In this document: positions 22,730 through 34,749 of the stretch, one piece after another
Layout: each line of letters opens with the position of its first letter
How positions within the stretch are numbered: position 1 is the first letter of the stretch
NCBI GenBank assembly: GCA_001510575.1
Contig: LNGK01000008.1
Span: 1,314,340 to 1,378,339, forward strand
Length of the DNA: 64,000 nt
Source of the DNA: Knoxdaviesia capensis
Taxonomy: Eukaryota; Ascomycota; Sordariomycetes; Microascales; Gondwanamycetaceae
Direction of reading: 5' to 3'
Notes under the pieces: model-generated
Databases searched by the model: none
What the model saw: the letters and a program-made list of their open reading frames with translations, nothing else
Told to the model about the DNA's origin: nothing
Position numbers and translations under genes: made by a program

Positions 22730-25700
22730 GATGAAGAGGCCGGAGGAAAACCGCCCTCAGCGGTAAGTTGGAGAGATCAGTCCGAGATTCCCAGCCGGAT
22801 AGAGAGCGTCTACGGGATGAGATCAAGGAAGAATAAGGCGAAGAATAACCAAGTACCACCGATTTCACCGAAGGTGTGCCGTAAGAGATGAGGTAGCGCT
22901 AGGAGATTGAAGTGCCCGTGGTGTATGTGTATAGGGTGGGAAGACAAGACCGTATGCTGTCGCAAGAGCCAAGAACCGAGGGGAGAGTTCAAGAGGCGTT
23001 GGTGCTCTATTTGGTGAGACAAATACTGGTATTCAACATGTGGAAGGCGTTTTCAAGATGGATGTTCACCGAAAAAGAATCACACGGCAGAGCCCTTGTA
23101 TGGCTCCGAATTTGGCCAGAGTATTGGTCTTGCAAGTGCTATCAAGCTCTGCAGTCTCAATGAAGAAGGATCCCCAAGAGCCACCATACCTAGGGTTAAT
23201 AGCCAGAAATGGAAGCGAAGATGGAAATGAACTCGCTAGGAAGATTCAACGAAGTGGGAAAGCCTCCGCTTCAACGGGGGTGAAAATGATGGTGGACTGA
23301 TGACGGGGAGTTCCGACAGGTCAGAACGCGGCCGACGAGACGAGCGTGGTGAGGTGCGGCGGGTGCGGCGATTAAAAGAAAAAAAATGGGCGAAAGACCA
23401 AGACGCGGAAAAATGGGTGAATTGAGAAAAAGAGAGTCCGGAGCCGATCGGGGAGGCCTCCGCCGGATAAGCGGCAAGAGGATTCGGGAGGGTTGCGAAA
23501 AGGCCTGGAGCAGTTGGTGGATCTCGGAGCGCCAAGACGGAATTGACGCGACAGTGGTTGAAGAACAGGCCCCGAAAAGTTACAGAACAGAAGCGTATAT
23601 ATAATAAAGAAGAGACGAATGAAGTCCAAGGGACAGAAATCGGCCAAGGGAGAAACGAAGGCGAGGGATGGAAGCAAATAAGGAGGAAAAAAAAGACAGG
23701 CCGATGGATTTACGTAGAAATGCCCGAGGAAGCAGGGAAAAGGAATAGGCCGTGAAGTATCGTTGGAAGTGGAGAGAAAGAATTGACAGAGACTAACTCC
23801 AGTAGTAGAAGAAAAGCTCCAGGTGTTTAAAGGCCGAATCAATAGCAGTGATAGAAAGGATGAGAAACGGTGAAGCTCTCACGAAAGCACAAATATACGG
23901 AGGAAGAGGGAAAACGGTCGATGAAGTGTAAGAAGAAAAGAGAAGAGAAAACAGAGAAAAAGATTATTAACACGAGGCTGTGGGAGAAACGTCGGATGAA
24001 AAGAAGCTAAGGGCAAGGTCTCAGGAGTGAGGGAAGGAGAGATGGAGAACAAACGAGGAAGGAAGGGGAGGAAAGAGAGAGGAAAGAACTGGAAGGGTAA
24101 AAAGGAAAATAAAAAAGTAAAAAAAGGGAAGCTACCGTTCGTCGTTCCTTCCCCTCCAGCGTAACCGGCCCTAGAGGAATCGGAGCACTTTTTTCACCTT
24201 TTTCTTCTTATTTTCTGCATGCGGGCAGGAACGTTAAACAAAGCATACGGGCCAAGGTGGCAGGAGCGACACACGCACACACGCCCTTCCTCAAGAGAGA
24301 ATCTAACTGTCAATGACTTAGAAAAAAAGAACCAAAAACCAAAGAGCCCTCCGGTCTCCAAAACAGGTCATTCAAAAAGCAATATGGGGGGTGGGAAAGT
24401 GCAACCCGCAAAGCGCAAAACCACGAAACAAGGAAAAAAAAGAAAACTTATCGAAGGGAAAGCGCGGGTTGGGGGGGCAGGAACGAAGGACACGGTAGAA
24501 GGTGGTGTACCTCACTAGCAAAAAGAGACGCCTCCGCTGCATGCAAAGTACATTTAAGGTACTTGTGTTGTGTGGGAGGGTTTGCATGGCATGCCGGCAA
24601 AACCCGCATGTACTGGTGAGGTCAAAGTGGCTGTGCCCAGAGTACTGTGGGCCTTCCGGCAGTACATCGAGGGCGGAAACACAGGAAAGGGTGCACGGAG
24701 AAAGAAGAGGCGAGGAAGCTACAGGCGGAAAGCACTAAAATGGACCAAGAGCGAGAGAGTAAAAAACAATAATTAAAAGAAGGAAGGAACGAAACAATGT
24801 TCATGGTTTTCTGAAGCCACCAGGAAAAAAAAAAAAAACCTGGAAGGACGGTTGTGAGACAAGACACCTGGTGACAGCTGCACCCAACTTGGGTCGTTTA
24901 CACACGTTGACGTTTCTGCGGTCTCGCTAACCTGCAGTTTTTGGGTAAACGGTTTAAGGCATGCCTTCACATATTCCCAAACCCACTTCTTCGGCCACGG
25001 CGGCGCCGGTGGTGGATGTAATCAGTGGTCCGGGCCAGGGAGAAAACAAGAGTGAGATGAAAAAAAAAATGGAAGCAAGCGAGAATACGCTAAACCATGT
25101 TTGTTACCTACCCATCCATCAAAAGCTCTTTTTTCTTTTCTTTTTTCTTTTTTCCTCTCTCCATGCAGTCCCAACCTCTTGGCTACTTTGGACATGCAGG
25201 GCTGGGCCCCCATAGAAGGCGGTTCATTCTTTCCGGAAACCACTCGCGGTGCTTCTCTTAGATCTAGCGACAGATCTCATGGGGAGAACTGCTCCCGTGG
25301 AGCTTTGAGAGGCCTCTGTGAGTTCCGGTCTTGCAGCTGGGTTGACCTCCCCCCTTGGCCCGTATAAAACTGCGGGCAAGGCAGAGCAAGTGGCATACTC
25401 CGGACTCGGCGCAGACTACTGACGGCGGTATCTACAGTCTATGCTTTTGGCCCGAATATTGAGTGGCCGGTCAATGGCTTTGATGAATATGAACTGCACT
25501 GCCAGTCTGTGCCAGACTTGGCCATCCCACACTGGAAATGGAACCTATTCAACCCCCCCGGCACCAGCTTCAGTCTTGGTATTTGCGCCTCGGGGATCGC
25601 CTTAAGCCATTACAGGCAGGAGTGATACCGAAGACCAGTGTTACTGCAACCACAGGAATCCATGCTTCGGATAGAGGCAGAGAGAGAGAGAGAGCCCATT

Positions 25701-26238
25701 TACACATCCCGGTTCTGTCTGAAGCTCGACACAGCCATCTCATCTTCTCATATCAAACCTGCCGACCCCGGACCGGGACCGCCAAGTGAGGAGGGGGGAC
25801 GTGGGCTGGGTGGGTGGAATAAGTGACGGGACATCCCCCCAGACGCATGATAAAACACTGGATATCCCAGATTCTATGCCGCCATCGGCTCCAGATCATT
25901 CAAATAGCTTCGAGAAAAGGGTCCATTGTCCAACGGTACCTGCAACTCTGGATATCGTTTCGAAGGGGGCCGTAACATCCCGCCCAGAACAAGTGGATGA
26001 TGCGCTTGGAGAAACTGAAGAAAATCCATATATGCGATTCGCCCACCTCACGATTGGGGGAGTCCAAAAGTGATAACGAGGCCGGGGTGCCGTATTAGCC
26101 ATCTTCTGCTCTTTATGCCTTTGGACTTGCCAGACCTGTACATGTTGAAACCCATGCTCCTTGGATCAGTCGTTTCATCACTCATGGAGAATTGTGACCA
26201 TGCAGGTGAATCGCCTGTAAGTGGTTTTCTGGCGAACC

Positions 26239-26255
26239 TAGGGTTATTAACCCTA
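26239..26255. promoter_or_regulatory. Perfect inverted repeat of a telobox-like motif
   Basis: TAGGGTTATTAACCCTA reads as TAGGGTTA, a T, then its reverse complement. It lies about 670 nt upstream of the LSM7 start. AGGGTTA motifs are bound by Myb-type telobox factors such as Tbf1 in fungal promoters; a palindromic pair would suit a dimer. The function here is inferred. Confidence 0.4.
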
Positions 26256-26541
26256 CTGTCACGAACCCTGAAGAAGTCTGACCGAATGAGCTGTAGACAG
26301 CCACAATCATGGCGGGGGACAGGGAGAGAGTTTGTCATTTTTGCCCCAACTGGGCTTTTCTTCTTTTTCTTTCTGAACATCAAGACCTAAGCATCTCATG
26401 TTCACCTTAAAAAAAAACGTCTGTGGTTCAACCCTGAAATCCCCCACATTGACACAAACCCCAAACTGCGTTTAAAAGGTCGCAAAGCGCGCTAAACCCG
26501 AAACGAGCGGCTGGCCTTAGTCATCACAGCCAAGCTCCGCC

Positions 26542-26546
26542 ATTGG
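26542..26546 (-). promoter_or_regulatory. CCAAT box candidate upstream of LSM7
   Basis: ATTGG on the plus strand in the context GCCATTGGCTGG, about 380 nt before the LSM7 start. It fits the CBC/HAP recognition core, which works in either orientation. Confidence 0.35.
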
Positions 26547-26926
26547 CTGGGCCCCGAATTGCTTGACCTCACATCATCTTCAACCTCCAAAACCTGGTGG
26601 AAGGAGAAAAAAGAAAAAGAGGGTCGTGCTATCAACGTCGAAATCTCACACAGACGACAGCCTCAACGGTCTTTTTTGATCCTTCAATTCACCGCATATC
26701 TGTTGAAGTACGGATAATCCCAATTGTTTTCCTAGGGACACTTGCGATATCGGTGGTGGCACGATCGATCCCTGACCTCGAACTTTTCCCCTCCACCCCC
26801 ACTTCGACAAACGACGACTTCGAACCGCGAGAAACAAAGAAGAAGCCCGCCATATACCTCCAACCCTGCATCACGAAGCGACCTTCCCTGTCTCTTTCTT
26901 TTTTCTTCGAGTTTTATTTTCCGGCA

Positions 26927-27640
26927 ATGGCGGATCGAGGCTACCAGCGCAGCCGCGGCGGCGGTGCGTCACGCGGTGACCGGGGCGGCGGGCGGGGCGG
27001 TGGCCGCGGGGGTCCCGGCGGCGCGGGAGGCCGCGGTGGCGGTGGCTACCATGAGGGCGGCGGTCGTGGCGGAGGGTACGGTGCACGCAGCCACGGCGGC
27101 GGCGGCGGTTACGGCGGCGGCGGTGGACATCGCGGTGGTGGCAGTGGAGGCGGCGCGTCGGGCGAGACTGAGCGGCCGAAGAAGGAGAATATCCTGGATT
27201 TGAGCAAGTACATGGATAAGCGGATATCGGTCAAGTTTAACGGCGGCCGAGAAGGTGAGTCTTTCGGGCATACCCTTGGTGGACGTCGTCTTTTATGTAT
27301 GGGAGACATGGCGGAGAGAGAGAGTGTGCTAACCCCCGCGGCCTTCTCTTGATAGCTACCGGCGTGCTGAAGGGCTACGACGCCCTTATGAACCTGGTCC
27401 TTGACGAAGTGGAAGAGTCTCTGCGCGGTAAGTTTCCCGCCGTGTGTTATGTTCACACCCTCTTCGGAGAGGGAAACCACCACTATGAATGCTGACCCTA
27501 GGTATATAGACGACGAGGGCAACGAATCGACGAGATCGCTGGGCCTGGTGGTTGTCCGCGGCACGCTGCTGGTGCTGATAAGCCCCGTCGACGGCAGCGA
27601 AGTGATTCCGAACCCCTTCGTGAACGACGATGCCGACTGA
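26927..27640 (+). CDS. LSM7: U6 snRNA-associated Sm-like protein Lsm7
   Basis: Three exons, 26927-27254, 27356-27427 and 27510-27640, give 176 residues. Introns have GTGAGT and GTAAGT donors. The second acceptor must be TATATAG at 27508-27509, because using CCTAG eight bases earlier would bring a stop into frame. Residues 83-176 form the Lsm7 Sm fold: ENILDLSKYMDKRISVKFNGGREATGVLKGYD (Sm1), the short DDEGNES loop, and LGLVVVRGTLLVLISPVDG (Sm2). Lsm7 is part of Lsm1-7 (cytoplasmic decapping and mRNA decay) and Lsm2-8 (U6 snRNA stability). The first 80 residues are a Gly/Arg-rich tail with several RGG boxes and GYGG-type repeats, which are typical arginine-methylation and RNA-binding sequence. 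Human Lsm7 is only 103 residues; such tails occur in other filamentous fungi as far as I recall. Convergent with PAN3. Confidence 0.93.
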
Positions 27641-28511
27641 GTCGCCCGAGTCTTAACTCACTACTCATAACGAACTCCGAACCCCCCTCCGACTGATGAT
27701 ATCAATCTCGCCTTCTCCCGACCCTCCCAAAACAAACACCCACACCATTACCATACGCCGGAGGAACCCCGTCCATTCTCTAGCGGAAAACAAACACTGC
27801 CCTTCTTATTTGCAGTCTGCTTGTAGACGCGCCATAGCCGCGTCACTCTTTTATGTTCTTACACCTAGGTCCGCATCTGCAATGAAGACAAAACGCAATA
27901 AACAGGGCACATAACGAGAGTCGACCAAGCTCTTGTGCCCGGAAATGAATGAAAAAAAAAAGCACTCCGCTTGTGGCCTCTGCGGCCCTGAAGCTGAATG
28001 ATTTGATCTAACTCTGCTATTCCTTAGTGCCTATTCCCCGTAGATTGTGATACAACTCGGATGAATGAAGGAAACTCTTGTTTTGTCATGAAAAATGGCC
28101 CTCCGACACGCTGGTGATACACTGACACGCTGATACGCCGACAAACGACCATGACATCCAAAGCCGATGAGAGAAAAACAAGAAGAGGAAGCTCAATATT
28201 CACACACCCTCGGAATATACCTAAAACAAAAGAGGAGGAGGAACATACACATGCACACTTAAGAAAAAAAAAAAAAAGAAGAAGACATCTCCAAAAACCT
28301 ACCTACTCTGGCTGTAATACCCTATTCCCTTGGCCTTTCCATACCCCATCGCTTCCTTGTTTCCCTTTTCTTGCACTGGGCGTGCACATCGTCAATAGCC
28401 GTCAACCCCGGAAGAAGAAAAAGAAAGCACAGTAGAATCCTCCCCCCTTCCTTAGAATTTTGTACTCCCCATCCAACCCCCTTTCCGAAAGCCAATGCCC
28501 AATGTCCATTT
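27641..28511. other. Intergenic region between convergent LSM7 and PAN3
   Basis: It holds the 3' ends of both transcripts. A-rich tracts occur at 27950-27961 and 28264-28277. No gene is seen. Confidence 0.6.
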
Positions 28512-31419
28512 TTACCGACCGGGTTTGGCTTGCGCCGAGGACTTCAGCAGAGCCCCAAACGCCACCTCCGACAGCCGCTTGAGGTCCTTGTACGTGGTGT
28601 AGAACACCGTCTGCTCGTCGCGGCTGGTCAGGCTGATGGTGTCGTTAGTACCCACGTCGAGCCGGTTGAGGCTGGCGATGATGCGCGCCAGGTTAAGGCT
28701 CGGCTTGCCGGCCGCGTCGACCGCGTGGAAGAGGTAGTCGCGGTACAGCTTGAGCGGGTAGCACGGCCCGTTTTCCGACCAGCGCGGGTCGCCGTCGAAC
28801 TCCTGCCGCTCGTTGATCGTGCCCAGCTTGACGAGCAGCCGCACCAGCCGCCCGTTCTCGAGCTCTGGGTACAGCGCCTGCTGCAGGCCGTCGTAGGAGT
28901 GCAGCATCGAGTCCATCACGTCGAACGACCGGTCGGCGATCCGCTTCAGGAACTGCCCCATGCTCTTCGCCTGGCTGCCTGGCTGCGGCGGCAGGATCAG
29001 CCAGCGCACGCAGTCTTGGAGCTCCGCTGACACGCCAATGTCCGATAGCTCCATCAGGTGGTGCTCGAGAAGGGGTGTCTGCAGGTTGGAAACCGGCGCA
29101 CCAAAGATCATGGACACGATCACCTTGCCGAACAGGACAAGGTCCTCCTGTTGCAGGTCCGCGAGGGGCGGGTGGTCCTCAGCTTGGACGATATCCAGGA
29201 TACCGCAGCCGTTTAACCGGATACGATTCTTATCGGTGACGAGAATCTTCGTAATTTCCAAACACCGCGCGGCGAGATTCGACGAGTGAATGGCGCGGAG
29301 GGCGTTTGCAATCTGAACAACGTACGGCCAGATGACATCTTCGGGAAGGATGGGCTTGCCGCGAGAGTATCCTCGGCTAGTTGCCTGGATGATGACTTCA
29401 GCGAGCGACTTTGCTAACGGATGGTAGTCCTGGATAATGATAAGTGAACTTGTCGCAAACTTCCGAGTAGTAAACGCGTAGTGCACATTGACCACGTTTC
29501 CGTTGGACACATTTCGCCAATCGTTGACAGCGCGCAAGACGTTCTTGTGGGCGTTTTCGTTGGTGAGGCGGAATCCTTCGAAACGCCGTAGGCAGTATGT
29601 GCGATCGTCCTTTATGGAGGTGGCTTTGTAGACCCAGGTGGGATACCCGAAAAGAAGAGGGTTGCTGCGGGGAGTGGTGTCAAGAGCAACGAGAGAATGG
29701 TAACCCTCAACGTCAGGGAGTTGGGAGGCTGACCAAAAGAGAGGACAGTGTTAGGGAAGTCGCGCGTGCCGACTGAGACATTGACATGGACAAAGCGGGA
29801 CGGGTGGACTCAACTGGTAACGGGGATGACGCGCAGAGTTGCTTCAAGCTTCTTTACCGCGTCTTCTCTGATATCCTCAGACAAGAAGAGATCATGCGTC
29901 AACCTCTGATGAGGTGCCAGGTCTTCTCTATACGGGCCGATGTTTGCATATAGATGGTGTTGAAGCTATGACGATACAGTTGTGCTGTTAATAGGCGAAA
30001 AGTTGCTTCATAATCTGGCAAAGGCTGTCATTCAAAGGCTGTACATACCAGCTGGTGAGTCGGCGCATATCCTGCGTGTGGAGTATAGAATGAAGGGCCT
30101 TGTGGCGGGAGGCCGGAAGAATCTTGCGCGTAAGGGTTAAAAGGAGCCGCCGGTATAGCGGCCGCTACCGAACCCATGGTGAAAGCATCGTATCCGTAAG
30201 AGGCAGCATTTGGGTCGATATGCATGTCATTCTGCTCAACTATGGGATGGGGCATTTCGAAGGCGGGGGCGGTCTGGGGGGTGAACTCGCGGGCGTTTGC
30301 AGGGTTCAGGACCGGGGTGATCTTCTTCATCTCGGCTTGTTCGGGCACGGGAGTGCCAACAGTTGATAGCGCTGCAAAGTGGGCGAAATAGCAGCATCAA
30401 GGATGCGGCGTGTCCCTCCGTGTGGAGAGGGGGAGCACGCGCACAGTTGCCGAATGTGTCAGTGAAGATCCCACGAGGGTGTGAAGGAGACGTGAATGTT
30501 CACGTGTACTCCTCCGCACGAGAGTAGTCGGAACTTACCTCCAGCACCTCGCGGGGTGAATGAAGCGGCACTGATGGATTGTGTGGAGAACGTAGACTTC
30601 TTCGCCGACGGGGAGGTAGTAGTAGAGTTTGTTGTCGAGGGAGAAGCGGCGCCGACGACAGATGCGGAGGTCGAAGGTGGGGCTGAGGTTCCGGCAGTAC
30701 TGGCCAGCGAACCCGCACCGACGGCGGTGGATCTGGCACCTGTGGCGGGGGCCACAATCGACGGCACAGAGACGGCATTAGTTGAGGCAGTCGTCGACGG
30801 CGGAGAGGATATTATACTTGGAGCAGTGGTCGGGGCTGAAAGCGACGCCGCGGAAGGTTGGGTTGGGTCTGCGGCGGAGGAGTTGGCGGGGCCGGCGGCG
30901 GAATCGGAAGCCGGAGCGGCGGCGGTGTTCGACGGAGTGAAGCTCGGCGAATCCCATTTTAGGGGTTTGTTGTTGAAATTGCGACCACCCCTAGAAGCGT
31001 GAGCGGTTTGTCCTCTTCCCATGGTATTTCCAGAGCGGCCCATCACATACGCGTTCGACTTGCTTGGAGAGTTCGCGGGCTTGTTCTGATTGTGGTTGAA
31101 CGTGCAACCCTGGTTTTCGTAACGGCAGCGACCATAGATAAGGACGTTCTTGCAGAGAGTGTCTTTCGTGTCTGCTTTTAGTGGGTTCGAAAGGAAGGGT
31201 CAGTAAGCTAGCATAGATTTACCCGGCATGAGGAGTGATGAAAGGGAGCAAGCAAGGGGAGCATGGGCGCATAGAAGGAGCCAAGCCATGTTCGCATTGT
31301 GCACTACGAATCATGAATCGCCGACTTTTTTTTCCCATACCTCGACCGGCCCTCGTGTTAGGAGAGCCCGCTTGGCGTCGCAGCTCGTGTGACTGGGAGG
31401 AGGCCCCGCGACCAGCCAT
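28512..31419 (-). CDS. PAN3: PAN2-PAN3 deadenylation complex subunit Pan3
   Basis: Five exons (minus strand): 31341-31419, 30539-31171, 30049-30371, 29815-29965 and 28512-29728, giving 800 residues. All four junctions keep the frame. A CCCH zinc finger lies at C33, C42, C49 and H53. A long Ala/Ser/Thr/Pro linker spans about 90-235. A PAM2 motif, LNPANAREFTP, at 259-269 binds the C-terminal domain of poly(A)-binding protein. The pseudokinase domain follows (from about 390), with the family block YHSLVALDT and APHQRLTHD just before it. The C-terminal coiled coil and knob end in RQEFDGDPRWSENGPCYPLKLYRDYLFHAVD, which is very characteristic. Pan3 recruits the Pan2 exonuclease to PABP-bound poly(A) for initial tail shortening. 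It is longer than the usual 650-690 residues because of the low-complexity linker. The fourth intron uses a less common GTTGAG donor. The divergent neighbour is the UBX gene. Confidence 0.95.
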
Positions 31420-33099
31420 TGCCTAGGCGAACGACGAAGGACGGGTGGACAAGCGCGGGCGCAGCGAGGAGGAAGACGGAGGACAATCGGCGACGCGGTT
31501 CAGTCGTGTGGACATTGGAACGTAAGAGCGAGACACGGAGGACGGGACGGATGACGGCAGCACGCGACGGACCGACAGTGACAACGACAATCGGTACCAA
31601 GGTATCACAGCTTCGGCACAATCCTGTGAGACACCGGGAAAAGCACCTAGAGAGAGATGAGTAGAGGTGAAGGTACAGAGTGGAGAGCTGGAGATAGCTT
31701 GAAGAATGGGTAGATAGAGATAAACTGGAAGAAGAATATATGAATAGAAGAAGAGAACAATAAAAGAGAAGGTAACGTATGAAAGAGAGGGACTAGATAT
31801 TCCAATAGTTAGGCGCTATAAAAGGCAAATAAATGTATGAAGGGTTAGGAAATAGTCGTCCGGGTGAGCTTGATTCAGATTGGATTGTTACGAGGCCAAG
31901 CTCCTATCGCGTAGGGACGTGTGGGAGGTCGTTGAAAAGCCGGGAATCACGGGATATGGGGAGCCATGATATCGGGGACGGAAGATCATAGGGGAAAGAG
32001 AATTGGCACGCAGTAAATGAAGGTAAAGCGGCCAAACTGAACGTGTAGGAGAGCAAGTTGAAGTCCAAAAAAAGAGGATCAGCAATTAAACCAAGATAAT
32101 AGATCACCAAAATATGTGAGCCGGGCGGGAGACGCGAAGCTGATCGAGGAAACTGAGACCAGGTTTTTTTTCTGCTGCTTTTTATAGGAGCACGTCGATC
32201 TTTGCCGGCTGGCTTAGCTATCCGTCCAAACAGTGGAAATCGGGGGCGGCCAAAGAGAGTCGTTCGGGATGGTTCCAAGTGAAAAGAGAAGAAGGAAGAT
32301 TGAGGTTGGAAAATGATAGATGATTTGATTAAGTAACCTTGAACCTGCGAAACTCTAAATCGCAATGCACCGCTTACGGACATGCGTTTAGAGGGGTTTT
32401 GCATGTTCTGCTTAGCTGCATAAATTTTGGGCGGAGGGTACGTACCTTTCTGGCTTTCCCCCGCCTTGAGCTGGCTAACCCTAACAGCCGCCGGCGTTTG
32501 CGTGTGGCTTATCTTATCTCCCGTGACCTTATGTGTGGCTAACCCTAGCCCCTGCGCGTGTGACATGCTGGTACATGTCGCATGACGGACTACGCACCCA
32601 GAATGCACTACGGCTAGGAGCCCACACATGTACTAGTACATAAGTCTGCACCTCCGACTAAGCCATGGTGGCCTTCTTGACAAGTCATCATCACCAGAAC
32701 ATCTTCAATATTCAAGCTTGAACTGACTCGACATAGACCCTAACCACTCTTTTCAATGTCCTTTGTATTCTACCTCTCCCTCATGCTATCTATTTAAAGC
32801 CCTAAATGTTCCATTTATCTTCTTTCTTCCACTTTATTTAATATACTTCTCTATTCAAGGTCGCCTACATCTTCTCGCTTCTATCGTCATTCTAATGCCC
32901 ATATATGGCTTTACGGCGTCTGCCTTGTTTAATTGTTATTCTCAAGGCAGATAAACAAAGATCTTAAGAGCTATATAGCTACTGACGTGTTTCCATCTTA
33001 TTTACTGATTTCTCCGCGTCTTCTTTCTTGATTGACACTCGGCTTCTTTTTCCTCTCTTTTCCCCCCAGCTCTTCATTGCACGACTCCATCCCACAACC
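31420..33099. promoter_or_regulatory. Divergent PAN3/UBX upstream region with AACCCTA motifs
   Basis: No coding region is seen in these 1.7 kb. AGGGTTAGG occurs at 31841-31849, GGCTAACCCTAACAG at 32473-32487, GGCTAACCCTAG at 32538-32549 and CCCTAAC at 32738-32744. They are candidate telobox sites serving one or both genes. The last 350 nt before the UBX start are T/C-rich, as in many fungal leaders. Confidence 0.4.
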
Positions 33100-34749
33100 A
33101 TGGCTGGTGACGAAGTTGATCTGTCCAGCTTGTCCCCAAGCCAGCGCGAGGCTCTGGACCAGTACACTCTGCTATCCAACCAGGAACCAAAAGATGCCAT
33201 TCCTCTGCTAGAGCGGTCACAATGGAATGTCCAGGTATGTCATGTCCGCACCACCATCAAAACCAACATGGCAGTACTGTCATTCTGACAACCCCACCTC
33301 TGCGCCGTCTAGATCGCCATCTCCAAGTTCTTCGACGGAGAAGGTCCGGACCTTGTTAAAGAAGCCGAGGCTGCTCAGAGCCGACCGCAACCAACTGCGC
33401 GATTCGAAAACCTCCACGAAAGCCTCTACGCGCAAGCTCTCGAAGCCCAGTTCAACCACTCCACCCATACCGACCCGGCCCCCCGCGTGGTCCCGCAGCC
33501 TCGAAACTCCGGCTTCAAGATGCCGCTGGTCATCTCGTTGATACTGTCGCCGTTCAATATGGGCTACCGCATGCTGCTCGCCATGTACCGCACCGTCTTG
33601 TACCTGACCACGTTCCTCCCGCGGTACCTGCAGCCCCGGGCCGCGTCGGGCGGCCTCCGCAGCGCCGCCGGGCGACGAGCGGCGCTTGCGCCCCGCGACA
33701 CAGCCGCCCGCTTCAAGCGCGAGTTCGAGGAGGACTACGGCAGCGGCGAGCTGCCGTTCTTCGAGGGCGGCGTGGCGCAGGCGCTCGACAAGGCCAAGAA
33801 GGACCTTCAGTTCCTACTGATCGTGCTGCTCTCGCCCGAGCACGACGACACGGCCAGCTTCGTGCGTGAGACGCTGCTGGCGCCCGAGGTGACCAGCTTC
33901 ATCAAGGACGCGTCGAACAACATCATCATCTGGGGCGGCAACGTGCGTGACACCGAGGCGTACCAGGTGTCGCTCGAGTACGGCTGCACCAAGTTCCCGT
34001 TCTCGGCGCTGGTGTGTCTGACGCCGCGCGAGGGCAGCAGCACGCGCATGGGCATCGTCAAGCGGCTCGCCGGGCCGATGCCGGCTACCCGGTACCTGCG
34101 CGAGATCCGCGTGGCGATGGAGAAGTACGGCGTGGAGCTCGCGGTTGAGCGGGCCGACCGCCGCGAGCGCGAGGCTGCGCGCACGATGCGCGAGGAGCAG
34201 GACTCGGCGTACGAGCGGTCGCTGGCGAAGGATCGCGAGCGCGCACGCCAGCGCCGCGAGGCGCAGGCGGCGGCGGCGGCAGCCGAGCAGCGGGCGCGCG
34301 AAGAGGCCGAACAAGCGGCGGAGCTGGCGCGCAAGCGCGACCAGTGGCGGCGGTGGCGCGCGTCGACAGTTGCACCTGAGCCGGAGGCCGGCAGCCCCGG
34401 CGTGCTGCGTCTGGCGCTCAAGATGCCGGAGAGCTCGGGTGCGGGCCGTGTGGTGCGGCGGTTTGACGGCGGGCTGCCGGTGGAGGAGCTCTACGCGTTT
34501 GTCGAGTGCTACGACCTGCTGCGGGATGTTGACGGTGCGGCGGCTGCGGAAGAGGCCGGGCTAGCCGACAAGCCGGCGGGCTACACGCACGAGTACCGGT
34601 TCCGGGTGGTGTCCATCCTCCCGCGCGCGGTGTTTGAGCCGTCGGAGTCTGTGCGGCTTGGAGAGGCGGTGGGCCGGTCGGGCAACTTGATCGTGGAGGA
34701 TCTGCGCCCGGAGGGGTCGGATGACGAGGAGGAGGACGACGATGAGTAA
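33100..34749 (+). CDS. UAS-UBX domain protein of the FAF2/Ucp10 type (ER-linked p97/Cdc48 adaptor)
   Basis: Exons 33100-33234 and 33313-34749 give 523 residues; the 78-nt intron (GTATGT donor, TAG acceptor) is phase 0. A UBA-like segment covers residues 10-55 (SPSQREALDQYTLLSN, then an alpha-helical FFDGEG end). A hydrophobic hairpin at about 115-151 (MPLVISLILSPFN then LLAMYRTVLYLTTF) would insert in the ER or lipid-droplet membrane. A UAS thioredoxin-like domain spans roughly 172-303, a charged coiled coil with an Ala run 311-395, and a UBX domain about 403-508. The tail is acidic. This order is that of metazoan FAF2/UBXD8 and S. pombe Ucp10, which recruit Cdc48/p97 for ER-associated degradation and lipid control. 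The start has ACC before ATG. Confidence 0.92.

Larger units (their letters stand above)
22730..26926. other. Divergent intergenic region between Zn2Cys6 gene and LSM7
   Basis: These 4.2 kb contain the upstream regions of both genes. A purine-rich plus strand from 23640 to 24130 suggests a long pyrimidine-rich leader for the minus-strand regulator. A TATAAAA lies at 25363-25369. Open, protein-like stretches at about 25390-25623 and 25786-26073 could not be tied to a gene. A telobox inverted repeat is at 26239-26255 and an ATTGG (CCAAT box, reverse) at 26542-26546. Confidence 0.5.
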
